Shown piece by piece: positions 1-10,600 of a stretch of 37,117 nucleotides of DNA. Positions within the stretch are counted from its first letter, which is position 1. Every line of letters begins with the position of its first letter. Below the pieces are notes generated by a model that worked only from the letters and a program-made list of their open reading frames with translations, made no database searches and was not told the origin of the DNA. The position numbers and the translations under genes were made by a program. The DNA comes from Treponema sp. (GTDB lineage Bacteria > Spirochaetota > Spirochaetia > Treponematales > Breznakiellaceae): contig WQSQ01000013.1 in NCBI GenBank assembly GCA_009787775.1, forward strand, positions 1 to 37,117, read 5' to 3'.

Positions 1-1047
1 GCAAATAGATATTTTCTTGCAGGCACAGAGAGAGCGACATGGAGCGATACCGGAGAAGTACCAACACCTGCAACCTTTGATATGCACATAGTGGAATACG
101 CAGGCTCAAATGAGCTACAGGCTAGAGGTTCAAGGGAAATAATGGTTTATGCCGGACGTAATGGGAAATCATTACGCGCTCTTGTTTGGAATGACAGCGC
201 GCAAGGCGGCGGCTTTATTGATATGGATATATCAGAACAAGCCGCGCATATATTCGGCACAGGGATAAAAGACTTTGCGGTAGCTGATTTTCCATATCCT
301 ATGATTTGGATTGTTACACTTTCCGGAGAATTAATAAGCTGCACTATTAATATCCGCGGCGGAATATTGGCTTATACGCGACACGTTACAGATGGGAAAG
401 TTGAAGCAGTTGCGGTAACACCGCAAAAAACAGGCGACATTATTTTTATCGAGGTATTACGAGATAATAAGCGAAACATAGAGCATATTATACTTGAGGA
501 TTTGGTAAACGATGATTTTTCAAATAGTCATTATGTTGACGCAGGAGAAAAAAGAACATTCCCAACACCGACAGATACCATAACCGGATTACAAAGATTC
601 GCAGGAAAGAAAATAAATGTATTTGCAGATGGAGCAATTGAACCGACAGTTTTAGTTGATGAACACGGCAATGCGAAATTACAGGATGAAATGACTACAG
701 TACATATCGGCTTGCCTTACACTTCCTATTTCGCACCTAACCAAAGACAGATACCAGCGGATGGAACAAGTTTAGGCAAAAAACGAAGAATAGAAAAAAT
801 TACGTTAAGGATGCATAAAAGTTTAGGCGGGAGAGCCGGAACAACAGAGAATAAAACAACAGCATTAATTACTGAGCGATTCGGCAGTTATGTTTTAGGC
901 ACAGCGCCGCAGCCATTTACAGGTGAAATTAACATAACGGTATCAGGGAATATAGACACCGAAGGAGAATTAGTTATTATACATGAGGAGCCAGCACCGT
1001 TTACAATGCTTGCATTGGTTGAACGTGTTGCGATTTTGGAGGGATAA
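1..1047 (+). CDS. T7 gp12-like tail nozzle (tail tubular protein B), 5'-partial
   Basis: The reading frame is open from the first base of the window, so the gene begins upstream and the ATG at 82 is internal; 348 residues are visible. The text resembles podovirus nozzle proteins: near the start NRYFLAGTERATWSD, then MIWIVTLSGELISCTIN followed by a charged stretch with YTRHVTDGKVEAVAV, and late the segment GLPYTSYFAPNQRQIPADG followed by LGKKRRIEKITLRMHKSLGG. These match the beta-propeller 'WVVR.DG.L', 'W.RH.TDG' and 'GLPY....LG..RRI..V' landmarks of the family. In T7 relatives this protein forms the distal tail tube through which internal proteins and DNA leave. It is followed 3 bases later by the gp14-like gene, in T7 order. 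The stop codon is at 1045-1047 and the next gene's GGAGGG lies inside its 3' end. Confidence 0.82.
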   Translation, partial: ANRYFLAGTERATWSDTGEVPTPATFDMHIVEYAGSNELQARGSREIMVYAGRNGKSLRALVWNDSAQGGGFIDMDISEQAAHIFGTGIKDFAVADFPYPMIWIVTLSGELISCTINIRGGILAYTRHVTDGKVEAVAVTPQKTGDIIFIEVLRDNKRNIEHIILEDLVNDDFSNSHYVDAGEKRTFPTPTDTITGLQRFAGKKINVFADGAIEPTVLVDEHGNAKLQDEMTTVHIGLPYTSYFAPNQRQIPADGTSLGKKRRIEKITLRMHKSLGGRAGTTENKTTALITERFGSYVLGTAPQPFTGEINITVSGNIDTEGELVIIHEEPAPFTMLALVERVAILEG

Positions 1048-1050
1048 AAT

Positions 1051-1788
1051 ATGCCAGTTGCAATAGGAATTATAGGGGCAGTTGCGGGTGTTATCGGGGC
1101 CGGAGCTGCTGTAGCCGGAACCGTAGTGAACGCAAAACAGGGCGCACAAGCAAATAACAACGCACAAAAAGAATTAGACCTGCAAACAAAAAATAGTTAC
1201 CTGCAAGGACTTAATTCAGTCAGAGACTATGAAAAAAGCATAGCGGACATGGAAGCGTCAAAGATTCAGTATGGAATCGACATACGCGATACAACCAGTC
1301 AGATAGACAGTTATGACAAATGGTTAGCGAATTATGGCAATCAATACACACAGGAAGTACAAAGCAAACAGGCCCAGACAGATTCTTTAATGGCCAGCGG
1401 AAAAGAATCATATGACAATTTCCTTAATGCAATAGGCTATTCAGATGCAATGGCAGGAGCTACAGGCCGGGTAGGAGCCGGAACATCACAGGCGCATACC
1501 ACAGGGATGCTTGACCGCAAACTTGTGGATTATGTGGGGGAAGACCGCAGACTTGACGCGCCCGGAGGCCTGTTCGGATCGCAACTGACAGCGGCAAATA
1601 TGGAAATGGATCAGCTGAAAGTAGACCTTGATTTCCAAAGACAGGAGATGATTGCAAACAGAGACCTTGCACAATCGTCCATCGCAGATTGGCAGCAGGC
1701 AATTAATTTAACAGACCAGAGCATTGCAAACAGCAAGGCGGCAAAAAATGATCTTGAAGATTTTATTAATAGGAATTTTGTTGTTTAG
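1051..1788 (+). CDS. T7 gp14-like internal virion protein
   Basis: 245 residues. The N terminus is a Gly/Ala-rich hydrophobic segment (MPVAIGIIGAVAGVIGAGAA) that could insert in a membrane. The rest is a mostly helical, Gln/Asn-rich body with coiled-coil character, no cysteines and no enzymatic motif. This layout, and the position between the nozzle and two much larger helical proteins, is that of T7 gp14 (196 residues), an internal core protein ejected into the host outer membrane to start the DNA channel. Assignment is by gene order and protein style rather than by a signature motif. The ATG at 1051 has GGAGGG about 10 bases upstream. The TAG stop overlaps the AGGAGG that serves the next gene, so translation of the two is probably coupled. 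Confidence 0.68.
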   Translation: MPVAIGIIGAVAGVIGAGAAVAGTVVNAKQGAQANNNAQKELDLQTKNSYLQGLNSVRDYEKSIADMEASKIQYGIDIRDTTSQIDSYDKWLANYGNQYTQEVQSKQAQTDSLMASGKESYDNFLNAIGYSDAMAGATGRVGAGTSQAHTTGMLDRKLVDYVGEDRRLDAPGGLFGSQLTAANMEMDQLKVDLDFQRQEMIANRDLAQSSIADWQQAINLTDQSIANSKAAKNDLEDFINRNFVV

Positions 1789-1800
1789 GAGGATGACGTA
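1787..1800 (+). promoter_or_regulatory. Shine-Dalgarno followed by GTA instead of a standard start codon
   Basis: AGGAGG at 1787-1792 overlaps the upstream TAG. Five bases later comes GTA (1798-1800), in frame with the next gene. No ATG, GTG or TTG lies in that frame until the TTG at 1828, 35 bases past the AGGAGG and with no ribosome binding site of its own. The only nearby ATG (1793) is out of frame and stops after two codons. The same layout recurs at 4614-4626 and 12398-12412. Confidence 0.6.
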
Positions 1801-4620
1801 AGACGTATAAATATTGATTATAACCCATTGCGCAGATCAAAACAGGCAGTAGCAAATGCCGAGCGATCACAATATGTCGCGGGTGATATAAGTATCGCAA
1901 AACAATCATTCGGACTCACAAGACAGGCTCTTGATTTGAATCAGGAAAACATTAACTTTAATAAAAAAATGCTTGTCGCTAATACCATAATTCAAGGAAC
2001 GCAGGCGGCAATTTCATTAACAAATGCTGCTATTGGATTAGGAAACGCTATATTTGAAAACAAACAGAGAGCGTCTTTACAGGCGCAAAGAGGTAATATT
2101 GCACAGGTTAATGCAGAGATAAGACAAGCTGATATAGACGGATTTAATCCTTATGATGAAAACCAAAATTATGTTGGTTATGACGGGTATGTTACGAGAA
2201 ACGGAAGAACCATAGGGGATATGAAAGCGGAAATTACCCAAGGTGTAGGAGAACATTTTAAGACGCAATGGGCTACAAACAGAGCCCTTGAAAATATTAA
2301 CAACGGATTCATTGATATTGAACTAAACGCGCAGATGCGCTTAATGGAAAGAGAATCTGCAATAACAGATAAATTAATGCTTTCTGATTTGTCTGATTTA
2401 AAAGACACAATTATCAGAGGAGAAGTACAATATGATCTTAACGGCAATGAAAAAAACGCAGAAACATCTGTAAGGGATATACTCGTAGGCTATAGTATGC
2501 CTGAATCACAAAGAGAACTTTTAACAAGGCAATTTGTTGATGATGTAAATATTGCCAAAGTAAGGCGAGATGCGGAAAATATAGCGACATCAGGCGGAGG
2601 TTATGCGGCAGCCGAAGCTCATATACGCGCGTCTGGTTTATCAGATGACCAGGAAGCAGACCTAATTAAAAATATGACTCAAGAACACGCTGTTACTATG
2701 AAAGGATTTGAAGATCATATACAACAAATAATTAACCAAGGCAGAGAATCCGGATTATCATCATCGGCTATAAGCGCCTCTCTTGCAGGGCTAGCAGAGA
2801 AACAGACCGACCCGCAGAAAGTTGACAGAATAAATACTTATCGCAACCAGTTGAATAATGACAAGTTGGAACTTTTTAACCAGCAGTTTACAAACGCTGT
2901 TGATAAAGCCGTAAAAGGAGACAGATCCGATCTTGACGCGTTATATGAACGCGCAATAGAAGAAAAAATAATGTCACCTGAACAACTTGAAGCATTGCGA
3001 ATAAAGACAGAACGTGAATTAATACCCGATAATATTCAGAATGAAGTATTAAGAATTGGAAGATTCAACGGCACAGAAGAATCTAATAAATATATTGAAA
3101 CAGAATTAACGAATGGAAATATTTCTGAAATTCAAGCCAAGAGTATGCGCGCAGATGTTACGCAGGTAATTGATCAAATGGTATCAGATGCAGAGACTAA
3201 ATGTGAGGAAGTATTTAACGAAGTATTTAAAAACACCCAATCCGTTGAAGCCGCTACTACAGCAGCCTTAAATACCGGAAGCGAAAACGCCGATGTAAAC
3301 CAAGCTGTCAGCAGACGAGTTGACTATTTGCAAAAATCGGAATTAAACAACGAGCAAGCAAAGAGATTATTTGATTCGGAATATATGAGCTTGGAAACGC
3401 TTAAAAGAAAAAGAGATGAAATTTTAAACAGCGAAGGAAAATATATAAATCAAAGAGAACTGTATAGAACACATCTAAGCCAAGTAAATAATTTAATCGC
3501 TAACAGAGAAGCGGAAATAGCTGCAGCAACAAAAAGATCATCATCTGACATATCATCTTTGGAGATAGCTCTTGAATATGAAAACAATTTTAGGTCAGGT
3601 GATATGTCAGGGCCTATGGCAATGGCATATATATATGGACTTGATATTACAGAATCACAAAGGAGAACTATTTCTGACAGGATGTTAACAGGAGATGATG
3701 GAGCGTTCTCACAATTCTCTATGGCTTTTCAAAGATGGGATTCTTATGCAAACTCGATTGAAGCTCAATATAAGTCTAATAAAGATGATGCAGGTCTGCT
3801 TTTATTTAAGTCCCGTAGAGAAGAATTAAATAGGCATTTATGGCAGATGAGATTTCAAGCAGGCGATGATTCGTCTTCTGGTGTTAAACCAGAGAATATG
3901 CTGTCATACATTAATAATATTATTAAACAGGAACAAGCAGACCACTTGGGTAGAGCAGGCGAGCTAAGAAATTGGGATCAGACAAACAGGGATGCTTCCA
4001 GAGGTGAACTGGATTACTTAACTTACAATGCTTACGATACATCAGGTAATTCTTACCCGGTCACTGTCAGTGGTGGCGAAGAATTACTTCAGGAGTATAG
4101 AAAATCAAGTACAGAAAGAGCACAAAATATATTAACTGGAACCGGATGGCAAATAATTAATAATACTGGGCGCTTTGAAGAAAGAAGCGCAGGAGATGGG
4201 ACAGGACGAATATTGTTTGATCTTGAGAATAACGGTAATAAAGTTACTGTCAGCTTTAATGAAAACGGTGATTTAATAAAGCAGGATGGGACATTATTTA
4301 ATGAACAGATAACACAAGGAAGAGATAATACTATAAGGAATTATCACGCAAGTCATGCAGAAAATTTCCAACAGCAAATTAAAAACGCTGTTATTGATTC
4401 ATTTAATAATCTTAGCAGAGGTCATAATACCCCATTGTCATTCTATGAAACAGTTAATCGTGTATTGGATACTATTCCAAAAACACCTGAAAGAGATAGA
4501 TATAGCCAATATTTATTTGACGATTACGGAACAGATGAATGGCGCAGGCGAATGAACGAATTGTTCAATTTGGGAACGGGAGCTAGAGAAGTATCTCGAC
4601 CAGGTAGTCAAGCGAGGTAA
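1798..4620 (+). CDS. T7 gp15-like internal virion (ejectosome) protein
   Basis: About 940 residues if translation starts at the GTA at 1798, 930 from the TTG at 1828. I prefer 1798 because it sits at normal spacing from AGGAGG and gives a plausible start (xRRINIDYNPLRRSKQ). The frame is closed upstream by the TAG at 1786. The protein is long, hydrophilic and predicted almost wholly helical, rich in Asn, Gln, Glu and Arg, with one Ala/Ile-rich patch near residues 60-75 (TQAAISLTNAAIGLGNAIF). No catalytic motif is visible. Size and place between the gp14-like and giant gp16-like genes fit T7 gp15 (747 residues), which forms the periplasmic part of the DNA-ejection channel. Function is inferred from synteny. 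It ends with TAA just before the next gene in the same frame. Confidence 0.66.
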   Translation, partial: VRRINIDYNPLRRSKQAVANAERSQYVAGDISIAKQSFGLTRQALDLNQENINFNKKMLVANTIIQGTQAAISLTNAAIGLGNAIFENKQRASLQAQRGNIAQVNAEIRQADIDGFNPYDENQNYVGYDGYVTRNGRTIGDMKAEITQGVGEHFKTQWATNRALENINNGFIDIELNAQMRLMERESAITDKLMLSDLSDLKDTIIRGEVQYDLNGNEKNAETSVRDILVGYSMPESQRELLTRQFVDDVNIAKVRRDAENIATSGGGYAAAEAHIRASGLSDDQEADLIKNMTQEHAVTMKGFEDHIQQIINQGRESGLSSSAISASLAGLAEKQTDPQKVDRINTYRNQLNNDKLELFNQQFTNAVDKAVKGDRSDLDALYERAIEEKIMSPEQLEALRIKTERELIPDNIQNEVLRIGRFNGTEESNKYIETELTNGNISEIQAKSMRADVTQVIDQMVSDAETKCEEVFNEVFKNTQSVEAATTAALNTGSENADVNQAVSRRVDYLQKSELNNEQAKRLFDSEYMSLETLKRKRDEILNSEGKYINQRELYRTHLSQVNNLIANREAEIAAATKRSSSDISSLEIALEYENNFRSGDMSGPMAMAYIYGLDITESQRRTISDRMLTGDDGAFSQFSMAFQRWDSYANSIEAQYKSNKDDAGLLLFKSRREELNRHLWQMRFQAGDDSSSGVKPENMLSYINNIIKQEQADHLGRAGELRNWDQTNRDASRGELDYLTYNAYDTSGNSYPVTVSGGEELLQEYRKSSTERAQNILTGTGWQIINNTGRFEERSAGDGTGRILFDLENNGNKVTVSFNENGDLIKQDGTLFNEQITQGRDNTIRNYHASHAENFQQQIKNAVIDSFNNLSRGHNTPLSFYETVNRVLDTIPKTPERDRYSQYLFDDYGTDEWRRRMNELFNLGTGAREVSRPGSQAR

Positions 4621-4626
4621 GGCGTA
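4614..4626 (+). promoter_or_regulatory. Second Shine-Dalgarno plus GTA start-like site
   Basis: GAGGT at 4614-4618 overlaps the upstream TAA. It is followed by GTA at 4624-4626, in frame with the giant protein. The first standard start in this frame is the ATG at 4648, preceded by the T-rich stretch CGATTTTTTAGATTTT, which has no ribosome binding site. The local text GAGGTAAGGCGTAA closely parallels the site at 12398-12412 (GAGGTAGCGCGTAA). Confidence 0.55.
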
Positions 4627-7600
4627 AATAACGATTTTTTAGATTTTATGAGAAGGCAACGCTCAGTTGCAATGGAAAATCCGGCATCTCCTGAATATAG
4701 TGCGATAGCAGAATCACAACGAAGAAAAGCTGAACAGCTTCAGGCTTTTGATGCACACTCCACAGCAATGGATGCTTATAGGCAATCATATGAACATGCC
4801 GTAGATAATCATTATCAATCATTACAGGAACAGCATAGCGAATATTCAAATCTTGGCTGGACACCTCGTAAAGAGGACTTTCCTTTTATTGATGCTATAC
4901 AACCTTTAATTGAAACATCCGAAGACCCGCAGGGCATGAAAGAACGCATTGCAACAGCCAGTATGTATTCAAATATTTTTAATATTCCGCTTCAGACAGC
5001 TTTTTTAAATCTTGAAGAATTACATAAACAATATACTGGAAATGAATATGCAAAAAAATCAGGAGTACAGGCAGTATGGGACAGTATACAGCTTAATTTT
5101 GTAACTGCCGAATATAACAGACTTTCACAGCAGCTTGCTAGAGCAGGAGGAAACGATCCTCATTTATTACAAGCGATTGAAGAGACAGAAAGAAGAATTG
5201 ACCAGTTACGAGATCACGCGCCAAAAGTATGGCAGGACGAATATGTAAAGCAGGGCGGTTGGCATGATGTAGGACAATTTATCCGCAGTGTAAGCACTAC
5301 AATGGCGGAGAACGCAGGCCATATTTTAAAAGGAATGGGCGCAGCGGCGCTTGTTTCTACAGGTGTAGGCGCGCTTGCAGGAGCTGCCGGATTATCATCA
5401 GGATTATCAGCTTTACTTGTAGCAGGCGCAAGTAAAGCGGCAATAGCGGGAAGTACATATGATTCAACATGGGGTATTAAATACCGTGAAATGACAACCG
5501 CGGGTATTCCACATGACATTGCGATTAATTTTGCAAAACAAGATGCTCTTATTGAAGGTCTTATTGAAGGAGCCTTAGGCGGAGTTGAATCAGCAGGAGC
5601 AAAAACAATCGCATCGGCTATCGTTCCAAAGGCCGTAAGAAACGCGACATCAAGATGGTTTATAAGCGGGAAAATGGGAGTAGGAGCAAGAGCCGCATTA
5701 AATATATTACAACAGGGAGTCGAGGAAGGAACGGAAGAATTTATTCAGGCTTTATCCAGCGGCAATATTTACAATGAAGCTGTTGAATATGCTAACAGGC
5801 AAGGCAGGGAGAATTTACAAAGACAAATAGCAAACGCATATTCAGATGAAGTCCGCAGGGAACTTGAAAAAGAACTTGAGAATTATACTGACATTGATAA
5901 AAAAGAAATAAACGCAATTTTTAATGAGGCTGTTGAGGGTTTTGCAGGCGGGTTTTGGACAGGTATATTTATGGGTATTCCTGTATCAGTAACGGGCGGG
6001 ATAAACGATTCAAGATCCGCAGCCACACTCGCGAGAATGGCGCAGATAGCGCCTAACGAGGCTGCTTTTGTCGAAGCGTATAATCAGGCCAAAACACAGG
6101 GCTTTCAATTATCAGCACTTGACGATTTAAAAACAGATGAACAGAGAGAAGTATTATCAGGCGTATACAGGGTAAATAATGAACGCTTAACACCGGAACA
6201 GCGAAAAGCGAAGGAAGAAGCCGCGCAGGACGCGGCCGCGCTTGCTGAAGTTACCAGTTACAAATACCCCATGCAGACATGGATTGATGAAACGACAAAT
6301 GAAGAGGTTTCGGAAGAAAGAAAACTTTCCAGATCAAGACAAGGCGAATTGAGCACAGAAACACACGAAACACAAAATGATAATGGCAGCATAAGCGGCA
6401 TATTTATAGTCACCAGTCAGGAAAGAACCCATGAGAGTGATGGAAAAATATACGCTAACGAAGACGCGAGAATTGTCTATACCGTAAATAATGATAAACA
6501 AACAGTTACAGTTAACAGTTTTACTTTGGAGAATGGTTTTATTAATCCAGATTTAATCAGACAGGATATTTGGGCGGAGTTTACAGGACAGTTTGATAAA
6601 GGCACGGTTATTAATTGGAATTTAGAACATGACCAGTATAAGGCTATCAGACAGCAGTTGATAACCAATAACCCAAGAGGTGAGAAGCACGGACTTAACT
6701 ATTCTTTAACCACTACCGATGCACAGAGACTAGCACAGGCGGTAACGCCTTTAATGCCTACGGGAACATCAAGATTAAGCAACGCACTTGCAGGTGAGAT
6801 TGTTAATACTTTTATCAGAAGACCAGGAGAAAGTTTACAAGGAACTATCAAGAGATTAAATATTGAATTTACAAATGATCCAAGCAGAAACCCGAAAATA
6901 ACAGCGGCTCAGACAAATAACAAGAAAGTACAGGGTGCGACATTCAGAGACTTGGCAGATAGAACAAAAAGAATAATTTATTTAAGTAAAAAAAGTTCAG
7001 ACCCTTCTACACTTATTCATGAATTCGCTCATATCGCGGAAAGTGAATTATCCGATGCGGAAAGAAGAATCGCAGCCAAAGCCTTGAACGGTTATAAAAT
7101 AAGCAAAGGAAATTTCGAGGGACAAATAGTTGATTTTACAAATATCAGCCAGTGGCAGGACATTCACAAGGAAGCATTTACAGACGCGCTTGAGAACTAT
7201 CTCACAAACGGTACGCTGCCGGAAGATCATTCAATAAAACCTCTCTTTGAAAAAATCAAAGAGTTTATGAAACGTATTTATGAGACATTGACAGGCTGGA
7301 CGGAAATAACGCCAGAGCTTGAGAAGTTTATGCAGTCTTTCGTATCAGGCGAACTACGCGAGCAGGCTGAAACAGGCAACCAGACGCACGAGGATTCCCA
7401 TAGTGAAACGCATACAGAAAATACGGTAAATGATACCAGAGAGGCGGTAGCCACAGCCCAGCGGGACGCTATTATCAACGATCCAAATTTACCGCTTGAA
7501 GCAAAGACAGATGCAGTGCTGGATGCGGCAGGTGAAGTGTTGCTACAGGCAGGGGAAATCACTCAAGAGGAACAGCGCAATAGAATTAATCATGTGCTCA

Positions 7601-10600
7601 AATCAAATCCATTAATTGTTGACACCATAGCAATACCATTTAATGGAGATATAAGACAATTAAAGAGGGACGCTTTCCAATATGGCAAAAACCACAAAGG
7701 CAGTTACATAAATAAATCTGATAAAAAGACAATAGATTTTACTATAAGAAATAAACACGGCGGACTTATTGAGATTATAAGCCATGACCATTTTGACAGA
7801 AATCATTTACAGTCTATAGCTGCCATTCCACAAATCGCAACTGAAGCCCAGTATATCACAAGCAAGATAAACGAAGATCCACAAAAACATCCCGGAATAA
7901 GTGAATATAGATATTATCTTTCAAAGTTGTCTATTGACCAAGGAGAAGGAAAAGGCAGTCAAGAGTTCATTGTGAAATCAATTGTTTCTATTGCGAATGA
8001 CGGAAAACGATATTACGATCACCGATTAACAGAAATAGAAAAAGTAAGGGCGTTTATTTCTTCCCCTTACAATGCAACACAAGCAGGATTGGAAACAAAC
8101 ACCCTATATATAAGAGATAACAGACTCCGAGAAATTTTGCAAGAGATCTTTACAGAAAAAGTGCTATACCAGACTGAAGACCATAAGATGATGGAAATAA
8201 AAAAGCTCGAAGGTATGTTAGAAGAGGCGAAAAACGCACACTTCTCCGCTCCGAACTTCATTAATTCAAATATAATACAGCTTACCGAGGCTGTCAAGTC
8301 AGATTCTGTTTTATTCCAATTTGGCGATACTGACATGATTGAAGAGGCCGCAGACTTTGAAAACGGCAAAGAATACCGCGCCTATATCGAGGAAAAACAA
8401 GGTTACCCATCATCGTTCCACGAAGATTTCATGAACTACACAGAAGAACAAATTGACGCATGGTATGAATCAATTGTACAGAACTCAAAGAAAGCTGTTA
8501 ACTCTATAAGATATTACGCAGAACCGGATTCAAGAATTGAAAATCCGACAGCCGCAGATACTGACAGCGAATTCCTTGAAACAATTCATAGTGAAGGGGA
8601 ATTAGAAAACTTTATTGAAACATCCGCCATGATACGTAATGCAGTAAATTACACACAAGAAGACGATAGTCTAGACGGCCAAAGAGATTTGATAAAAAGC
8701 CAGCTTAAAGATCAAGATTGGCAGGCGGCGATGAATACTGTAGATCAAAATGGGAAATTAAGAAAACCGTTAACAAATCGGCAGCGTAACAAAATGCTCA
8801 CTTTAATTGACAGAGCGCCAAGAGACTATAGAGCTATTTACGCGGAATTAATGGAAAGACCTGATTTAGCTGTAAGCCCGGAAGACAGCACTGCGGAAAA
8901 ACTGAAACACAGAATGAATCCTGATGATATTCGCAGAGAAGGGGTTGAAAACTTAACGCCAGAAAAACGCAGACAATTAGCAAATGAAATAGCATATGAA
9001 GCCTACGCAAAGAAAGTTGACGCAGGTACCGCATTGATTGATGATCCGCAGCATAAAGAATATTTTAAACGTTTAAATGCTAAAGTAACAATAGCAGAAA
9101 CAGCCTTGAAAGATTTTGAAGCCGACAGAAATGATGACAATATTCATTTAGAAAAACAGATAATCGCAGAGATTGAAAAATCCTTTGAGCATGTTTTAAA
9201 ACAAAAAGAATTTATAAACCAGATCAGCGATAAATTAGATAAAGCGATTAAAACAGGCGAGAGAGACGCAGCGCAGGCGGCATTGAGAAAACAATCAGCA
9301 ACCGCGTACTATGACAAATTAGTTAAAGACCTAGAGGCATTGGCAAGAACACACCAATTAGAATTGAACGTTAATGAAATACTCGCAAGTGAGAAAATAA
9401 AGGAAGCAGCCAGAGCCGCTAAAGAGGGAACAAAAGAAATATATCAGGCAAAACTGGACGCGCTTAAAGAAGAATACAAAGACTACCGTAAGTCGGCAAA
9501 GACAGAAGCAACATTGTTACAGAGGCTTGCAAGGAAAGCGGCTAGAGCGGAATTGTTGAATCACATTAACGATATGAAACAGCAGAGAGAAAAGGCAAAG
9601 GAAATCACGAAAGCAAAGCGCGGAGTTGTAAAAAGAATATTCAGAAAAATACCTCTTGATATGAACGCAGATCAGGGAATGGCAACAGCGATTATTCAAT
9701 ATTTCGCGGAGCCTTCTTTTAGAAAAGGAATAAACGAGTTTATCAATGAAGTTATAGAACATGATCTGCCTGTTATCTTTAGATTATGGAAGGTTGACCA
9801 GGCGCTCCAGTGGGAACTTTTAAAAGATAAAGCTCCAATTACTCAAGATAAAATGAGACGGCTATTTTCCAAAGAAAGACTTGAAGACCTTACAACAGAT
9901 GAAAAAAGATACCTAGCAAGAAAAATAGCGCCTGAGGATTGGATAAAGGAACTCGGGCTTGACGCGATAGCTAAGCGAAGAAGTGAAAGATACCCGATGA
10001 CAGAGGAACAGAAACAGCTTGTACAGCAATATTTACCGATTGATGTTTACAACAGAATAATGGATAAACCTTTTAGCCAGTGGACATTAGCGGAAGCTGA
10101 ACAGCTCGCAAAGATTATTGATGATCTTACAGTACAGGGGAAGAGCCTGTATAGAGCGCATCAAGCAGTAGAGAAAAAGAGAATTGCTGCTTATCAGCAA
10201 TTAGTTGTTGATACATTAAAAACGACAAAACTTGGATTAAATGATGATGAAATAAAAAAGGAACTGGAAAGATATAAAACAAAAGGCATAAAAGGAACAT
10301 CACAAGAAGAACACAGTGACAGAAAGTTAAGAAAACTTACCAAATTTGACTTCATGAATATTTATCGTTTTACAAGAATACTGGATAACAACCAAACAGG
10401 CGGATATAATCAGCAGGCCTTATACCGCGCGGCAGATGATTCTTATAAACAAAAAATAAGGTACGTTGACAGCCGTACAGAGAAAGTGCAAAAACTCATG
10501 AAAGATTTGGGAATTACAGAGAGCGAATTATGGCAAAAAAAAGTAAAGATTGATTTAGATGATTTGGGAGTAAATGAATTTACAACCGCTGAATTACTTG

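Noticed and set aside
1786-4626. Stop-codon readthrough joining the gp14-, gp15- and gp16-like frames
   Set aside because: The first two junctions are in frame, but the third is not, and each has a strong Shine-Dalgarno over the stop codon, which fits reinitiation better.
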